Origin: Roseateles koreensis
GTDB taxonomy: Bacteria > Pseudomonadota > Gammaproteobacteria > Burkholderiales > Burkholderiaceae_C
Assembly: GCF_028595305.1 (NCBI RefSeq)
Contig: NZ_JAQQXS010000006.1
Coordinates: 62,001 to 126,000, forward strand
Reading direction: 5' to 3'
DNA: 64,000 bases
Positions 29,402-38,862 of the stretch are shown here, one piece after another. The translations under genes and the position numbers were made by a program. The notes below the pieces were generated by a model that did no database searches, was not told where the DNA came from, and saw nothing but the letters and a program-made list of their open reading frames with translations. The number at the start of each line of letters is the position of its first letter. Position 1 is the first letter of the stretch.

Positions 29402-30613
29402 ATGACGCAGATTCGCTTGAGCGCACGGCGCAAAGTTTGGTGGATGGGTGCGGTGCTGGCAACCTTGGTGGCAGCCGGTGCGGCCGTCACCGTTTTCGCC
29501 AGCAAGGGCGGCGACGCCAAGAAGCCGGCTGACGACAAGACAGCAGCCGTGGTGCTTGAGTTTTTGCCCACTGAAGTGACCCAGCCCAGCCGCGTCAGCA
29601 TGCCAGGCCAGATTGAATTCTCCGGGCCGCTGGTGGCGCCCGGCACGGTCATTGTGCGGGCTAAGGCGACGGGCAGTCTCCTGAGCTTGAATGTGGGGGA
29701 GGGCAGCCGGGTCAAGCAGGGCCAAGTGCTGGGTCAACTGGATCTGGAAGAGCTGCGCTACCGGGTGGCTGAACGCCATGCAGAAGTTGCCTCCGCCAAG
29801 GCGCAGCTGGAGCAGGCGGACCGCCACTACACGGCCAGCCAGGGCTTGGCGGCGCAGAACTTCATTGCCTCCACCGCGCTGGATACCTCGCGTGCCGCCA
29901 TGGAGGCCGCGCGCGCCAAACTGCTGAGCGCCCAGGCGCAACTGGATACCTCGCAAGTCACCTTGCGCCAGGCGGCTTTGGTAGCGCCCATCAATGGCAT
30001 TGTCTCCAAGCGGTTTGCCCTGCCGGGAGAGAAGCTGGCGCCGGAGCAGCAGGTTTTGAGCATCGTTGATTTGAGCCGTTTGGAGCTGGCCGGTCTGGTT
30101 GGCACGCACGAGGTCAGCCGCCTGCAGCCTGGCATGCCCGTGCAAGTCAGGGTGGAAGGAACCGAGCAGCCCGTGGAGGCGCACATCAGCCGCATCGCCC
30201 CGGCAGCCGAGCCGGGCACCCGCTCCATCGTGGTGACCTTGGTGCTGGACAATCCCCAAGAGCAATTTCGTGCGGGTCAATATGCGGTGGCCAAGGTGGC
30301 CTTGCCCGACGATGCCCAGCGCTTGTCCGTGCCGGACACCGCCATCAGCAGCAGCGGCGGGCAGGAGCAGGTTTGGCTCATCGAGGGCGACAGCCTGGTG
30401 CGTCGCATCGTCACCACCGGCCGTCACGACAACCGCGAGGGCCGCGTTGAAATTCTTCAAGGCCTGACGCTCAACTCCCAGGTGCTGGCTTCACGATTCG
30501 ACAATCTGCGCGAGGGCGCCAAGATCAGCGTGGTGGCCGCCAAGCGCAAAGATCCCAAACTGGCCAGCGCAACGGCATCAGCCGCCAGCGCCAGCGTCAG
30601 CACCGGCAATTGA
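29402..30613 (+). CDS. RND efflux periplasmic adaptor
   Basis: This 403-residue HlyD/AcrA-type membrane-fusion protein has an N-terminal hydrophobic segment (VWWMGAVLATLVAAGAAVTV) that is probably an uncleaved anchor, since no lipobox cysteine is seen. The lipoyl half LNVGEGSRVKQGQVLGQLD and the alpha-hairpin rich in alanine follow. The ATG at 29402 has GGGGGA upstream. The matching permease begins 13 bases after the stop. Confidence 0.92.
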   Translation: MTQIRLSARRKVWWMGAVLATLVAAGAAVTVFASKGGDAKKPADDKTAAVVLEFLPTEVTQPSRVSMPGQIEFSGPLVAPGTVIVRAKATGSLLSLNVGEGSRVKQGQVLGQLDLEELRYRVAERHAEVASAKAQLEQADRHYTASQGLAAQNFIASTALDTSRAAMEAARAKLLSAQAQLDTSQVTLRQAALVAPINGIVSKRFALPGEKLAPEQQVLSIVDLSRLELAGLVGTHEVSRLQPGMPVQVRVEGTEQPVEAHISRIAPAAEPGTRSIVVTLVLDNPQEQFRAGQYAVAKVALPDDAQRLSVPDTAISSSGGQEQVWLIEGDSLVRRIVTTGRHDNREGRVEILQGLTLNSQVLASRFDNLREGAKISVVAAKRKDPKLASATASAASASVSTGN

Positions 30614-30626
30614 GGGCCTGAGCATC

Positions 30627-33600
30627 ATGTGGATGACCCGAATCTCGATTCAAAACCCGGTCTTTGCGACCATGGTGATGGTGGCCCTGTGTGTCCTGGG
30701 CTTGTTCAGTTATGCCAAGCTGGGCGTAGAGAACATGCCCGACATCTCCATCCCGGTGGCCACGGTCGATGTGCGCTATCCCGGCGCATCGCCCGAAGCG
30801 GTTGAGCGTGAAGTCGCCAAGCCGCTGGAGGAGGCGCTCAACACCGTGGCGGGCGTAGAGCGCGTCTCGTCTCGCAGTTATGAAGGCCGTGTGCAAGCCC
30901 AGGTCGAGTTCACGCTGAACGCCGACATGAATCGCGCCATGCAGGAGGTGCGCGATCGCGTGGCGGCGGTTCAAGCCGTGTTCCCGAAGGACGTCAAGGC
31001 GGCGTCGGTGTCGCGTGAGCAAATGGACAACGCGCAGCCCGTCGTGGTGCTGGCCCTGATGAGCAAGACTCGGCCGGCCCGCGAACTCTCGATGATGAGC
31101 GAGCTGATCGTCGCCAAACGCCTGAGTCGTGTTGAAGGCGTGGCTCGTGTGGACGTGGGCGGCATGGTCAGCCGCGAGGTGCGTATCGATCTCGACCCGC
31201 TGCGACTGCGTGCGTATGGCGTGACGCCCGCCGAAATTTCTGCGGCGCTGAAAGACGCCAACGCAGATCAGCCGGTGGGCTTGCTTTCCGACCGCAGCGC
31301 CGACGCCCTCTTGCGCGTTGAAGGCCGGGTGCGCGACCCCAAACAGTTCACGCAAATTGTGGTGGCGCGCCGGGGCAATCTGGTGCTCACGCTGGGCGAT
31401 ATGGGCAGTTTGGTGGAACGTGAGCGCGAGCCCGACAGCATCGCCCGCATCAATGGGTCGCAGGCGGTCACCTTCAACGTCTTCAAGCAACAAGACGCCA
31501 ATGTCGTGAAAACCGGTGAGGCCGTGAAAGAGGCTCTGGCCGAGTTGCGTACCACCTTGCCGCAAGACGTGGACTTGAGCCTGATGTATGCCAACTCTGA
31601 CTTCGTCAAGAGCTCGCTTGACGGCTTGCAGCACACCCTGATTGAGGGCGCCTTGCTCACAGTGGCCATTGTTTTCTTGTTCCTGCACAGCTGGCGCTCA
31701 ACCATCATCACGGGTTTGACGCTGCCGATTTCGGTGATCTCCAGCTTCATTGCGGTACATGCTTTCGGATTCACCTTGAACTTCATGACGATGATGGCCT
31801 TGAGCCTGTGCATCGGCTTGTTGATCGACGATGCCATCGTGGTGCGGGAGAACATCGTGCGCCACGTCAGCCTGGGAAAGAGCCATCGGCAGGCTGCGTT
31901 CGACGGTACGAATGAAATTGGCCTGGCCGTCATGGCCACCACCTTTGCCATCTGCGCGGTGTTTGTACCGGTCGCCTTCATGGGCGGCATCATCGGCAAG
32001 TTTTTCTATCCCTTCGGCATCACGGTGGCGGTGGCCGTGCTGGTGAGCCTATTCGTTAGCTTCACGCTGGACCCGATGTTGTCGTCGATCTGGCGCGACC
32101 CGCCCAGCACCTACCTGCAGAAGCTGCCGGTGATGGGCGCGCTGATCCGCGGGACCGATCGGGGCATGGAGGTGCTGCACCGTGCCTATGAGCGGCTGTT
32201 GCGCTGGGCCTTTTCGGGTCGCCGCTACCGCGTGTTTGTGCCGCCGATCCCCGTGTGGGGCCACCCCTTCGACGCGGCCGGGCAGCGCGACAAAAGCCAG
32301 CCACGGCGCCTGCGCCTGGCCACACTCACCCCGCGCGGCCTGGTGTTGTGGGCCGGTGTGCTGAGTCTGGTGCTGGCCTTGGTGCTTGTGCCTTTTGTTG
32401 GCAGCGAGTTTGCGCCTGAGACCGACCAAGGCTTCACTCAGGTGAACTTGCGCATGCCCGTGGCGTCCAGCCTCGAGCGCTCCAATGCCAAGGTGGCGCA
32501 GGTGGAAGATATTCTCTCGGCCTACCCGGAGATCCGGATGCTTTCCACCGTGGTGGGCAGCACCGGTGAGGGCATGTCCACAGGCAGAAATCAGGCGGCG
32601 CTGAACATCGCTTTGGTTGACCGCAAAGACCGCAAACGCAGCCAAAAGCAGGTTGAAGATGCGATCCGGGCGGACATCGCCAAAATTCCGGGCATCGAAA
32701 CCAGCGTGGGTTTCAATCGTCCGATCTGGATCACCATCCTCGGAACCGACCCCGAGGTGCTGACGCGCGTCACGCAAGAGTTCGCGGCCAAGCTGAAGAC
32801 CGTTCGCGGCGCGGTGGATGTCGACAGCACGGTCAAGCCCGGCTTGCCTGCGTATGCGGTGCGCCTAAAGGATTCTGCGGTTCGTGAATTGGGGCTGACT
32901 GCGCCACAAATCGCTGCGTCGCTGCGCGCCTACGTCAATGGCGAGGTGGCCACCTACTGGACCACGCCCGACGGCAATCAGGTGGAAGTACTCTTGCGCC
33001 TGCCGCGTGAGCAACGCGAGCGCATCGACCAAATGAGCAAGCTGCCCGTGGCCTTCGCCAAGGACGGCTCGCCCATCACCCTGGACCAGGTGGCCACGGT
33101 CGAGCCGGTGTTCAACCCTGAGGTGATCCGGCGTCAAAACCTGCAGCGGCGTGAGGCCGTGTTTGCGGGGGTTGAAGGCCGCCCCTCAGGCGACGTCAAT
33201 GCCGACGTTCAAAAACTGATCAAGGCGACTGAGTTGCCGCCCGGCATCCGCTTCAATGTAGACGGTGCGGGCAAGCAGCAGGCCGATGCGTTCAAGGGTT
33301 TGATGGCGGCCATGGGCCTGGCGGTGATCTTCATCTACATCGTGCTGGCCAGCCAATTTGGCAGTTTTGTACAACCTATCGCCATCATGGCGTCCTTGCC
33401 CTTGTCCTTGATCGGCGTGATGCTGGCCTTGCTGCTTTGGCGCAGCACGCTCAATGTGTTTTCGATGATTGGCCTGGTGATGTTGATGGGCTTGGTCACC
33501 AAGAATGCCATTTTGCTGGTCGACTTTGCCAACCATGCGCGCAAAGCCGGCGCCACCATTCCAGCGGCCTTGCTGGAGGCGGGCCTGATCCGCATGCGGC

Positions 33601-33914
33601 CCATCATCATGACGACGGCGGCCATGGTGTTCGGTATGTTGCCCATGGCAATAGCCTTGAACGACGGCGGGGAGATTCAAGCCCCGATGGGGCGCGCCAT
33701 CATCGGCGGTGTGATCACCTCTACGCTCTTGACGCTGGTGGTGGTGCCGGTGCTGTACTCCTACCTGGTGCGTGAGCGCAAGGCGTCTGGCGTGGCGAAT
33801 GCGCAGGGGCATGTCTATGGGCATGGGCAGGGATCAGCGCAGGCCGGCTTGGCTTGCGCTGCAGGGCTGGAGTTGGCAGGTAAAGGCCTGGAAGCCCCGG
33901 CGTCAAGCGTTTAA
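30627..33914 (+). CDS. RND efflux inner-membrane permease with cytoplasmic insert
   Basis: This 1095-residue AcrB-family exporter has proton-relay aspartates D401 and D402 in GLLIDDAIVVRENI and the lysine in GLVTKNAILLVDF. It differs from the first permease in this window by an extra polar, proline-containing stretch at about residues 532-571 (bases 32220-32340), in the cytoplasmic connection between the two halves. It also has a tail after the last helix containing HVYGHGQGS. It pairs with the adaptor upstream. Its 3' end overlaps the convergent Hpt gene by 12 bases. No outer-membrane factor is adjacent. Confidence 0.94.
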   Translation: MWMTRISIQNPVFATMVMVALCVLGLFSYAKLGVENMPDISIPVATVDVRYPGASPEAVEREVAKPLEEALNTVAGVERVSSRSYEGRVQAQVEFTLNADMNRAMQEVRDRVAAVQAVFPKDVKAASVSREQMDNAQPVVVLALMSKTRPARELSMMSELIVAKRLSRVEGVARVDVGGMVSREVRIDLDPLRLRAYGVTPAEISAALKDANADQPVGLLSDRSADALLRVEGRVRDPKQFTQIVVARRGNLVLTLGDMGSLVEREREPDSIARINGSQAVTFNVFKQQDANVVKTGEAVKEALAELRTTLPQDVDLSLMYANSDFVKSSLDGLQHTLIEGALLTVAIVFLFLHSWRSTIITGLTLPISVISSFIAVHAFGFTLNFMTMMALSLCIGLLIDDAIVVRENIVRHVSLGKSHRQAAFDGTNEIGLAVMATTFAICAVFVPVAFMGGIIGKFFYPFGITVAVAVLVSLFVSFTLDPMLSSIWRDPPSTYLQKLPVMGALIRGTDRGMEVLHRAYERLLRWAFSGRRYRVFVPPIPVWGHPFDAAGQRDKSQPRRLRLATLTPRGLVLWAGVLSLVLALVLVPFVGSEFAPETDQGFTQVNLRMPVASSLERSNAKVAQVEDILSAYPEIRMLSTVVGSTGEGMSTGRNQAALNIALVDRKDRKRSQKQVEDAIRADIAKIPGIETSVGFNRPIWITILGTDPEVLTRVTQEFAAKLKTVRGAVDVDSTVKPGLPAYAVRLKDSAVRELGLTAPQIAASLRAYVNGEVATYWTTPDGNQVEVLLRLPREQRERIDQMSKLPVAFAKDGSPITLDQVATVEPVFNPEVIRRQNLQRREAVFAGVEGRPSGDVNADVQKLIKATELPPGIRFNVDGAGKQQADAFKGLMAAMGLAVIFIYIVLASQFGSFVQPIAIMASLPLSLIGVMLALLLWRSTLNVFSMIGLVMLMGLVTKNAILLVDFANHARKAGATIPAALLEAGLIRMRPIIMTTAAMVFGMLPMAIALNDGGEIQAPMGRAIIGGVITSTLLTLVVVPVLYSYLVRERKASGVANAQGHVYGHGQGSAQAGLACAAGLELAGKGLEAPASSV

Positions 33915-34565
33915 AGGGCCGGGCGGCGTGGCGGCATCCGACAGCAGCTGCGCGGCCTGTGCCAGCTCGAAACTGGCCACCGCGTCGCGAAATTCGACGT
34001 AATGGGTCCCGAGCAGGCTCTTGAATACTGCCTCGTGCGCGTACAGCAGGTCGCCGGCAAAGGCGTCGTCACGCGCCAGCAAATCAAGCATGTCGCTGCG
34101 CAGTTGGGCGGCTGAGGCCCGCTGGCTTGGGGGGGCGGCAGGCCCTGTCATGGCTACTGCTGCCGCATCCTTGGGTCGGCTGAAATGTGCGTGCAAGGTT
34201 TTTTGCAACTGCGCCAACAGGCTTTGCGCAGCCAGCAGAGGGCGGTCATATTCGGTACGCTCGCTTCGGCGATGCACCAGGGCCTCCAAGGTGTGTGCTT
34301 GTTGCTGCAAGGCTTCCGCACCGATGTTTGCGGCCACCGATTTGAAGGAGTGGATCTGGCACTCCGCGAGGGACCAATTTTCTGCGTTGAGCGCGGCGAG
34401 AAATTTGTCGAACACCGCTTCTTGTGAACGGCCCAGGCGTTGCAACAAACCGACATAGAGTGCCCGATCGCCCATCATGTGGCTCAAGCCCACCGACAGG
34501 TTCAGTCCGCCGTCTCGGGCGATTTCTTCCAGGGCATCAGCGGGTGACGGGGTGGAGTCGGTCAT
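33903..34565 (-). CDS. Histidine phosphotransfer (Hpt) domain protein
   Basis: This 220-residue soluble protein has an Hpt four-helix module at about residues 20-115. The phosphoacceptor is predicted as H72 in IHSFKSVAANIG, with the usual K75 and G82. The N-terminal part GLSHMMGDRALYVGLLQRLG is the standard first helix region of Hpt domains found in hybrid kinases. The C-terminal 80 residues are helical but have no obvious second HxxK motif. It stands alone, without a kinase or receiver partner beside it. The closest kinase gene is 6 kb away. Confidence 0.82.
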   Translation of the reverse strand: MTDSTPSPADALEEIARDGGLNLSVGLSHMMGDRALYVGLLQRLGRSQEAVFDKFLAALNAENWSLAECQIHSFKSVAANIGAEALQQQAHTLEALVHRRSERTEYDRPLLAAQSLLAQLQKTLHAHFSRPKDAAAVAMTGPAAPPSQRASAAQLRSDMLDLLARDDAFAGDLLYAHEAVFKSLLGTHYVEFRDAVASFELAQAAQLLSDAATPPGPLNA

Positions 34566-34650
34566 GGCGGTGCGTACAGGGCTTATGGGGCTGGGTCATT
34601 GCGTTTTCAGCGTATCAGTTTGTGTCCGGCGTGACGTGAATAGTTGAGTG

Positions 34651-35634
34651 ATGACGACCGACAATGTCGCCATGATCGACCTTCGACACCTCAGGCACGC
34701 TTTGGCGCTGGCCGAGCACCGCAGCTTCGCCCGTGCGGCCAATGCTTGCCACATCACGCAATCTGCGCTCACCCGCAGCATCCAGGCGCTTGAGACCTCG
34801 CTGGACGCCAAGCTGTTTGACCGCCATCGCGAGGGCATCGAGCCCACCGAACTGGGCAAGTTGGTGCTGCGATATGCATTGAATCTGGACAGCACCTCGC
34901 GCGAGCTTGAGCGGGAGTTGCGCCTGGCACAAGGCTTGGAGGTGGGCGAATTGACCATTGGCGTGGGGCTGTACGGTGGCTTGTCTTTGATCACACCGGT
35001 GGTGGCTCAGTTGAACCAGCTTCAGCCTGCGCTCAAAGTGCGCATCCACGTGGCCCCTTGGAGCGTGCTGCCTATCAGCGCGCGAGCGCGTGAGACCGAC
35101 GTGATTGTGGTCGAGCGCAGCCAAATCCAAGAGTCAGGCGATTTCGAGCACACGGCCATGTCCGAGCATCCGGCCGTGCTCATTTGCCGGCCCGCGCATC
35201 CGCTGCTCCAACTGCCGTCGTGCTCGACCCAGGATTTGCTGCAATACCCTTCGGTCGGTCCCCTGCTGTCGCCGGATGTTCTGGCCCGCCTGTGCGAGCG
35301 CGACCCGGCTGCGAGCGAGGCTATTGTTCAGGCCAGCGACCAGGCGGTAACGCAATGCGACAGCGCGGCGTTGATCAAAGAGTTGGTCATGTCGACCGAT
35401 GCCCTCAGCGCGATGTACCCCTTCATGGTGGACCGCGAACTGGCCAGCGGCCAATTGCGCGCCTTGCCACAGATCAAGCTGGGTGTGCATGCAAGCTTTG
35501 CCGCGGCTTGGTTGTCAGCCCGGCCTTTGTCTGCCGCAGCGGCCACCTTCATTGAATTGCTTCGCGCTCAGGATTTGCGCTTCTCAAACCAAGCTCGCAC
35601 CATGATCGCGGTCAGCGCGGGGGCATCGCGCTGA
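34651..35634 (+). CDS. LysR-family transcriptional regulator
   Basis: This 327-residue regulator has an N-terminal winged helix-turn-helix (ALAEHRSFARAANACHITQS) and a C-terminal substrate-binding-like sensor domain. ATG codons at 34651 and 34672 are both possible; the second gives the common MIDLRHLRH beginning, but neither has a strong ribosome site. It is convergent with the FGGY kinase gene, so it is not arranged as the classic divergent LysR regulator of that operon. Its target is unknown. Confidence 0.88.
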   Translation: MTTDNVAMIDLRHLRHALALAEHRSFARAANACHITQSALTRSIQALETSLDAKLFDRHREGIEPTELGKLVLRYALNLDSTSRELERELRLAQGLEVGELTIGVGLYGGLSLITPVVAQLNQLQPALKVRIHVAPWSVLPISARARETDVIVVERSQIQESGDFEHTAMSEHPAVLICRPAHPLLQLPSCSTQDLLQYPSVGPLLSPDVLARLCERDPAASEAIVQASDQAVTQCDSAALIKELVMSTDALSAMYPFMVDRELASGQLRALPQIKLGVHASFAAAWLSARPLSAAAATFIELLRAQDLRFSNQARTMIAVSAGASR

Positions 35635-35686
35635 CCGTCGTTATCACCGTCGTTATCACCGTCACCGTAACCTGTTATGCCGCCGG

Positions 35687-37249
35687 TCAATGCTCGTTGG
35701 GGTAGCCCGTGATGTCGCGGATGGCCACGTACAAAGGCTGCAGACGTTTGTACATGCGGCAGTACACACGGCGGAACAATTGCTCGTAGGTCTGCGCATG
35801 CGCGGGCTCCGGCATGAACACCTGGCCGACCCGGGTCATCTCGGCGACGGCGGTGGCGAAATCGGGTTTGAGTTTCAAGCTGACTGCCGCCAGGATGGCT
35901 GCGCCCAAGCCACTGGTTTCATACAGATGCGGCCGCTCGCACGGCAGGTTGAAGATATTGGCGGTGATCTGCATGGCTGCATCGCTTTGTGAGCCACCCC
36001 CTGACACCCGTACCCGCGTGATGGCCTGTTTGCTGCGCTTTTCAATGCGCTCCATGGCTTCGCGCAGGCCGTAGGCCAAGCCTTCGAGAATGGCACGGTA
36101 CAAATGTGCGCGCTCATGCACGTCGCCAAAACCGATGATTGCGCCCTTGGCCTCCGGGCCGGGGATCTTGATGCCGGGGTTCCAAAACGGCTGCAGCATC
36201 AGTCCGTGGGCACCGGGTGGCACCGTGTTCACCAATTCGTCGAACAAGGTTTCCGGCGCCACGCCGCGCGCATGGGCTATTTGTTTTTCATGCAGGCCGA
36301 ACTGCTCCTTGAACCAACTCACCATCCAGAAGCCCCGAGTGATCTGGATTTCAGTGTTGTAGTGCCCCGGCACGGCGGCCTGGTAGGGCGGGATGAAGCG
36401 CGTGGATTCAAGGTAGCGCCGCGTGGTGGTGTTGACAGTGGCCGTGGTGCCGTAGGAGAGGCAGGCGATGTCGGGCGTCATGCAACCCGCGCCGATGACC
36501 TCGCAGGCCTTGTCTGCCGCACCGGCGATGAGCGGCAAACCTTGCGGGATGCCGGTGGCGAGGGCGGCCTCGGCGTTGACTTCGCCAATGCGCGTGCCAG
36601 CAGGCACCAACTCGGGCAACATGGACCGTTTGACGGCCAGGGCCTGCCATTTCCAGTCGCCGGGGGCGGCCCAGCGGCCCTTTTTGTAATCGAAGGGCAG
36701 GTAGCCGACTTGCGAGGCGACCGAATCTACAAAGCGGCCGGTGAAGCGGTAGTTCAAATAACCGGACAGCAGCAGAAACTTGTCGGTCTTCGCCCACAGT
36801 TCGGGCTGGTGGTGCGCGATCCAGTTGGCCTCGGCTTCTTTCTGGAAATAGCGCACCGTGTCGCCCATGCCGATGGCTGAAAAGGCGCTCCGCCACCACC
36901 ATGCAAGGGGTGGGTAGTGCTCGGTGCGGCGTTGGTCCAGCCAGATCATGGCGGGCCGCAGGGGTTGGCCTTGCGCGTCCAGCGCCACCACCGTGCCACG
37001 CTGGGTGGTGATCACCACGCCCGCCACCAAACTCTTGGGCACAGCGGTATTGGCCCACAGGTGCTGGCAGGCGCGGCACATGGCTTTCCAAAACGCTTCG
37101 GGCTCGTTCTCCACCCAGCCGGCTTGGGGGGATTGGTAGCTGTCCAGCGCCACCTGCGCCTTGTCGACCAGATTGCCTTGCAGGTCGAACAGCAGGGCGC
37201 GCACGCTCTGCGTGCCGTTGTCGATGGCCAGAATGTAGGGCTTGCTCAT
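35687..37249 (-). CDS. FGGY-family carbohydrate/polyol kinase
   Basis: This 520-residue protein has the FGGY_N and FGGY_C domains of the glycerol kinase superfamily. The ATP/phosphate motif is DNGTQSVRALLFD at residues 10-22, and SGGGSQSDAAMQITANIF near residue 405 is the C-terminal signature. It is not a close copy of GlpK and its substrate is open. Its start overlaps the stop of the GlpD-like gene (ATGA). The gene is the third cistron of a three-gene operon with an alkyl-DHAP-synthase-like flavoprotein, so a glycerol, dihydroxyacetone or related polyol is likely. Confidence 0.9.
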   Translation of the reverse strand: MSKPYILAIDNGTQSVRALLFDLQGNLVDKAQVALDSYQSPQAGWVENEPEAFWKAMCRACQHLWANTAVPKSLVAGVVITTQRGTVVALDAQGQPLRPAMIWLDQRRTEHYPPLAWWWRSAFSAIGMGDTVRYFQKEAEANWIAHHQPELWAKTDKFLLLSGYLNYRFTGRFVDSVASQVGYLPFDYKKGRWAAPGDWKWQALAVKRSMLPELVPAGTRIGEVNAEAALATGIPQGLPLIAGAADKACEVIGAGCMTPDIACLSYGTTATVNTTTRRYLESTRFIPPYQAAVPGHYNTEIQITRGFWMVSWFKEQFGLHEKQIAHARGVAPETLFDELVNTVPPGAHGLMLQPFWNPGIKIPGPEAKGAIIGFGDVHERAHLYRAILEGLAYGLREAMERIEKRSKQAITRVRVSGGGSQSDAAMQITANIFNLPCERPHLYETSGLGAAILAAVSLKLKPDFATAVAEMTRVGQVFMPEPAHAQTYEQLFRRVYCRMYKRLQPLYVAIRDITGYPNEH

Positions 37250-38862
37250 GTGCGGTGGACGGGCCTTGCTAGTGGAGGTGAGGGCGGAGGCTGGTAGTGT
37301 GCCGTGATGATGCTAAGGTAACGCGCCAGTTCAGCGTCCCATCGGGTTTGTCCCCAGCGCAGATGGGGCTCGCACAGGGCTTGAATGCGCTGCAGGTGTG
37401 CCAGCCCACCGCCGGCCAGCAAGAGGCCCAGGCGGGTTCGCCGCAGCAGCAGATCATCCAGATGCACCACGGCTTCGTGCTGGGCGGCAATGGGCAACTC
37501 CAGCCAAAGAGTTTGCGTGCCGGGGATGAATTCAAGCTCAGGTGCCAGCGCCTTGCGACTCAATACCTCGGCCCAGGCGCCATAGCGTGCTGCGAGCCGT
37601 GCCCGAACCGCTGCACTCCAGTGCGTGGGCAAGGCCGGCGTGGGCGAAAAAATGGCGGTGTCGTCAGGCGCGAATTGCTTGCCCACATGCTGGGCGGCGA
37701 GCGCCAGGGCGTCTTGGGCCATCAGGCGGAAGGTGGTGAGCTTGCCGCCCGCCAGCGTGATCAAGCCCGATTCATCCAACACCACGTGATCGCGTGTGGC
37801 TTTTGAGGCCTCCGCCTTGTCATCGGCCACCACCGGGCGCACGCCGGCATAACAGGCCGTGACATCGGCCTGGGTGAGTCCGGCGCCGGGAAATTGGTCG
37901 TTCACCGCGGCGATCAGGTAGCTCACCTCTGCCGGGGTGATACTGGCTTCGACATCCAGCGACTCGGGGTGATCGAGATCGGTGGTGCCGATCAAAGTGC
38001 TGCCCTCCCAGGGGTAGAGGAAGACGGGACGGCCATCCTGCGGGTGCATCAGGCTGACGCTTTGAGCCACCGGCAAGCGCCAGAAGGGCACGATCAGGTG
38101 GCTGCCGCGCAAGGGGCGCAGCATGGCGCGGCCGCCCACGTCCGAGCGAAGGCGGTCGGCCCATGCGCCTGTGGCATTGATGACGGCCCGTGTGTTGACG
38201 ACGCAGGTGTGGCCCGTGAGCGTGTCGCGCAGGGTCACGCCCGAGATGCGGCCTGCCGTCAATTGCAGGGATTGCGCGGCGGTGTAGTTGAGACTGACCG
38301 CGCCGTCTTGCTGTGCTTCCATCAACACGCGGTAGACCAGCCGCGCGTCGTCGGTCTTGGCATCCTGGTAGACCATAGCGCCGCGCAGGCCGGAGGGATT
38401 CAAGCCCGGTGCCAGGGTTTGCGCCAGGGCCGCGTCGGCGTAGAAATGCCCGCGTTGCCTTCGCTCCCCGCCTTGCCCGGACATGGCTTCGTAGATCATC
38501 AGTCCCAGCTGAAACATCCAGCGGCCGGGCTTTCGCCCGACGCAATCGGCAAACAGAAAACTCTGCGCTTCGATCAGTTCGGGAGCTTGGCGCATCAATC
38601 GTTCACGCTCGCGCACCGAGTGCCAGGTGGTCTTGAAGTCACCCTCCTTGAGATAGCGTAAGCCCCCGTGGACCAATTTGGAGGACCGGCTGGAGCTGCC
38701 CCAGGCGAAGTCTTGCTGCTCGATCAGCAAGACCTTCCACCCTTGCCGGGCAGCTTGTTGCGCCACGCCCGCGCCGGTGATGCCGCCGCCAATCACCACC
38801 AAGTCCCACAGCGTGGCACTCAGTGATTCTTGGGTTGCACGGCCTTGGGCCTTGGGATTCAT
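37246..38862 (-). CDS. glpD: FAD-dependent glycerol-3-phosphate dehydrogenase-like protein
   Basis: This 538-residue flavoenzyme of the GlpD family oxidises glycerol 3-phosphate (or a related polyol phosphate) to the ketone and passes electrons to quinone. The FAD motif is VVIGGGITGAGVAQQAARQG near residue 28; the family segment SSRSSKLVHGGLRYLKEGDF follows. A DAO C-terminal cap domain is present. The ATG at 38862 is chosen because it overlaps the stop of the upstream gene (ATGA); an ATG at 38871 is also in frame. It is translationally coupled on both sides. The GlpD-like dehydrogenase of erythritol catabolism (EryB) is an alternative relative. Confidence 0.88.
   Translation of the reverse strand: MNPKAQGRATQESLSATLWDLVVIGGGITGAGVAQQAARQGWKVLLIEQQDFAWGSSSRSSKLVHGGLRYLKEGDFKTTWHSVRERERLMRQAPELIEAQSFLFADCVGRKPGRWMFQLGLMIYEAMSGQGGERRQRGHFYADAALAQTLAPGLNPSGLRGAMVYQDAKTDDARLVYRVLMEAQQDGAVSLNYTAAQSLQLTAGRISGVTLRDTLTGHTCVVNTRAVINATGAWADRLRSDVGGRAMLRPLRGSHLIVPFWRLPVAQSVSLMHPQDGRPVFLYPWEGSTLIGTTDLDHPESLDVEASITPAEVSYLIAAVNDQFPGAGLTQADVTACYAGVRPVVADDKAEASKATRDHVVLDESGLITLAGGKLTTFRLMAQDALALAAQHVGKQFAPDDTAIFSPTPALPTHWSAAVRARLAARYGAWAEVLSRKALAPELEFIPGTQTLWLELPIAAQHEAVVHLDDLLLRRTRLGLLLAGGGLAHLQRIQALCEPHLRWGQTRWDAELARYLSIITAHYQPPPSPPLARPVHRT

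Noticed and set aside
35636-35659. Tandem CGTCGTTATCAC repeat after the LysR gene
   Set aside because: Two copies of 12 bases plus a partial third, between convergent genes; too short for a CRISPR or a known repeat family.
35687-38862. Erythritol kinase/dehydrogenase (EryA-EryB) interpretation
   Set aside because: FGGY plus GlpD-like genes fit this in outline, but no other erythritol genes or transporter are present and the first gene is AGPS-like. I kept it only as an alternative.
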